DNA of 39,359 nt, taken from positions 1 through 39,359 of the forward strand of contig JAFNAB010000018.1 in NCBI GenBank assembly GCA_017859955.1, in the 5' to 3' direction. Source of the DNA: Holophagaceae bacterium. Its GTDB lineage: Bacteria; Acidobacteriota; Holophagae; Holophagales; Holophagaceae. Every line of letters begins with the position of its first letter. Within the stretch, counting starts at the first letter, position 1. The notes beneath the pieces were generated by a model, which saw nothing but the letters and a program-made list of their open reading frames with translations, made no database searches and had not been told where the DNA came from. This document shows, piece by piece, positions 39,307 to 39,359 of this stretch. A program made the position numbers and the translations under genes.

Positions 39307-39359
39307 ATGAGCTCGTCGCTACAGAATCTCACAGGCCAGGAATACAAGTACGGGTTCGT
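39307..39359 (+). CDS. sufB: Fe-S cluster assembly protein SufB (start only)
   Basis: The last 53 bases encode MSSSLQNLTGQEYKYGF, matching the conserved SufB start (LxxLxxQEYKYGFVTDI). GGGAG lies at good spacing before ATG 39307. SufB is the scaffold subunit of the SufBC2D complex; the gene continues beyond the window, and other suf genes are expected downstream. Confidence 0.7.
   Translation, partial: MSSSLQNLTGQEYKYGF

Noticed and set aside
1-39359. tRNA, rRNA or riboswitch
   Set aside because: I saw no tRNA-like GTTCRAnyC arm in a cloverleaf context, no rRNA sequence, and no recognisable riboswitch core. A covariance-model scan would be needed to exclude small RNAs.

Overview
The window is a compact, high-GC, Gram-negative chromosomal segment with no rRNA, tRNA or CRISPR array that I could find. 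Several features suggest an anaerobic or facultative Acidobacteriota (Holophagae/Geothrix-like) lineage: lipid A and LPS-type enzymes, an H-cluster maturase (HydF), a futalosine-route menaquinone gene, a benzyl-alcohol-type sigma-54 regulon and many dispersed palindromic repeats. That assignment is an inference from gene content and not proven.

Layout. (1) 1-4024, minus strand: an envelope-glycan run with a GT9 glycosyltransferase, an LpxL/HtrB-type acyltransferase and a TupA-like ATP-grasp protein, followed by decayed remains of glycan genes, including a PL8-like lyase fragment leaving the left edge. (2) 4150-10185: M19 dipeptidase (+), ComEC (-), a secreted protein with S1/P1-PLC-like motifs (+), and a pseudokinase-transmembrane-coiled coil-double TonB-C fusion (+). 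(3) 10242-15673: two convergent arsenic/metalloid blocks. The plus operon is arsR-ArsP-type permease-two thioredoxins-CcdA-DGC protein-zinc ribbon. The minus operon is arsR-acr3-arsC. They meet at a perfect 16-bp inverted repeat flanked by TA. (4) 15700-17230: YgjP metallopeptidase-like protein, an unknown membrane protein and an AT-rich spacer. (5) 17232-21897: alcohol and aldehyde dehydrogenases behind a clear sigma-54 (-24/-12) promoter, with a divergent XylR/DmpR-type activator and matching upstream sites. (6) 21881-25540, minus: aspartase and a HAD hydrolase, a repeat-filled spacer, then hydF. (7) 25740-28136: PlsC acyltransferase, an outer-membrane barrel and MiaA. (8) 27141-32581, minus: a tight run of hybrid kinase, lipoprotein, secreted protein, purF, small protein and miaA. 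(9) 32640-39359: HtrA protease, zinc-binding-domain chemoreceptor, an MqnD-like protein with an apparent internal deletion, two divergent TPR proteins, an FKBP isomerase, and the start of sufB with an operator-like palindrome.

The most unusual signal is a palindromic element shared by two unrelated genes. It sits in frame inside acr3 (15001-15075) and in the 5' end of miaA (28058-28131), with near-identical arms and a different loop. It looks like a mobile palindromic element that tolerates insertion into coding sequence. Also notable are the metalloid permease operon with its apparent thiol relay, the pseudokinase-TonB fusion, and the sigma-54 aromatic-alcohol regulon.
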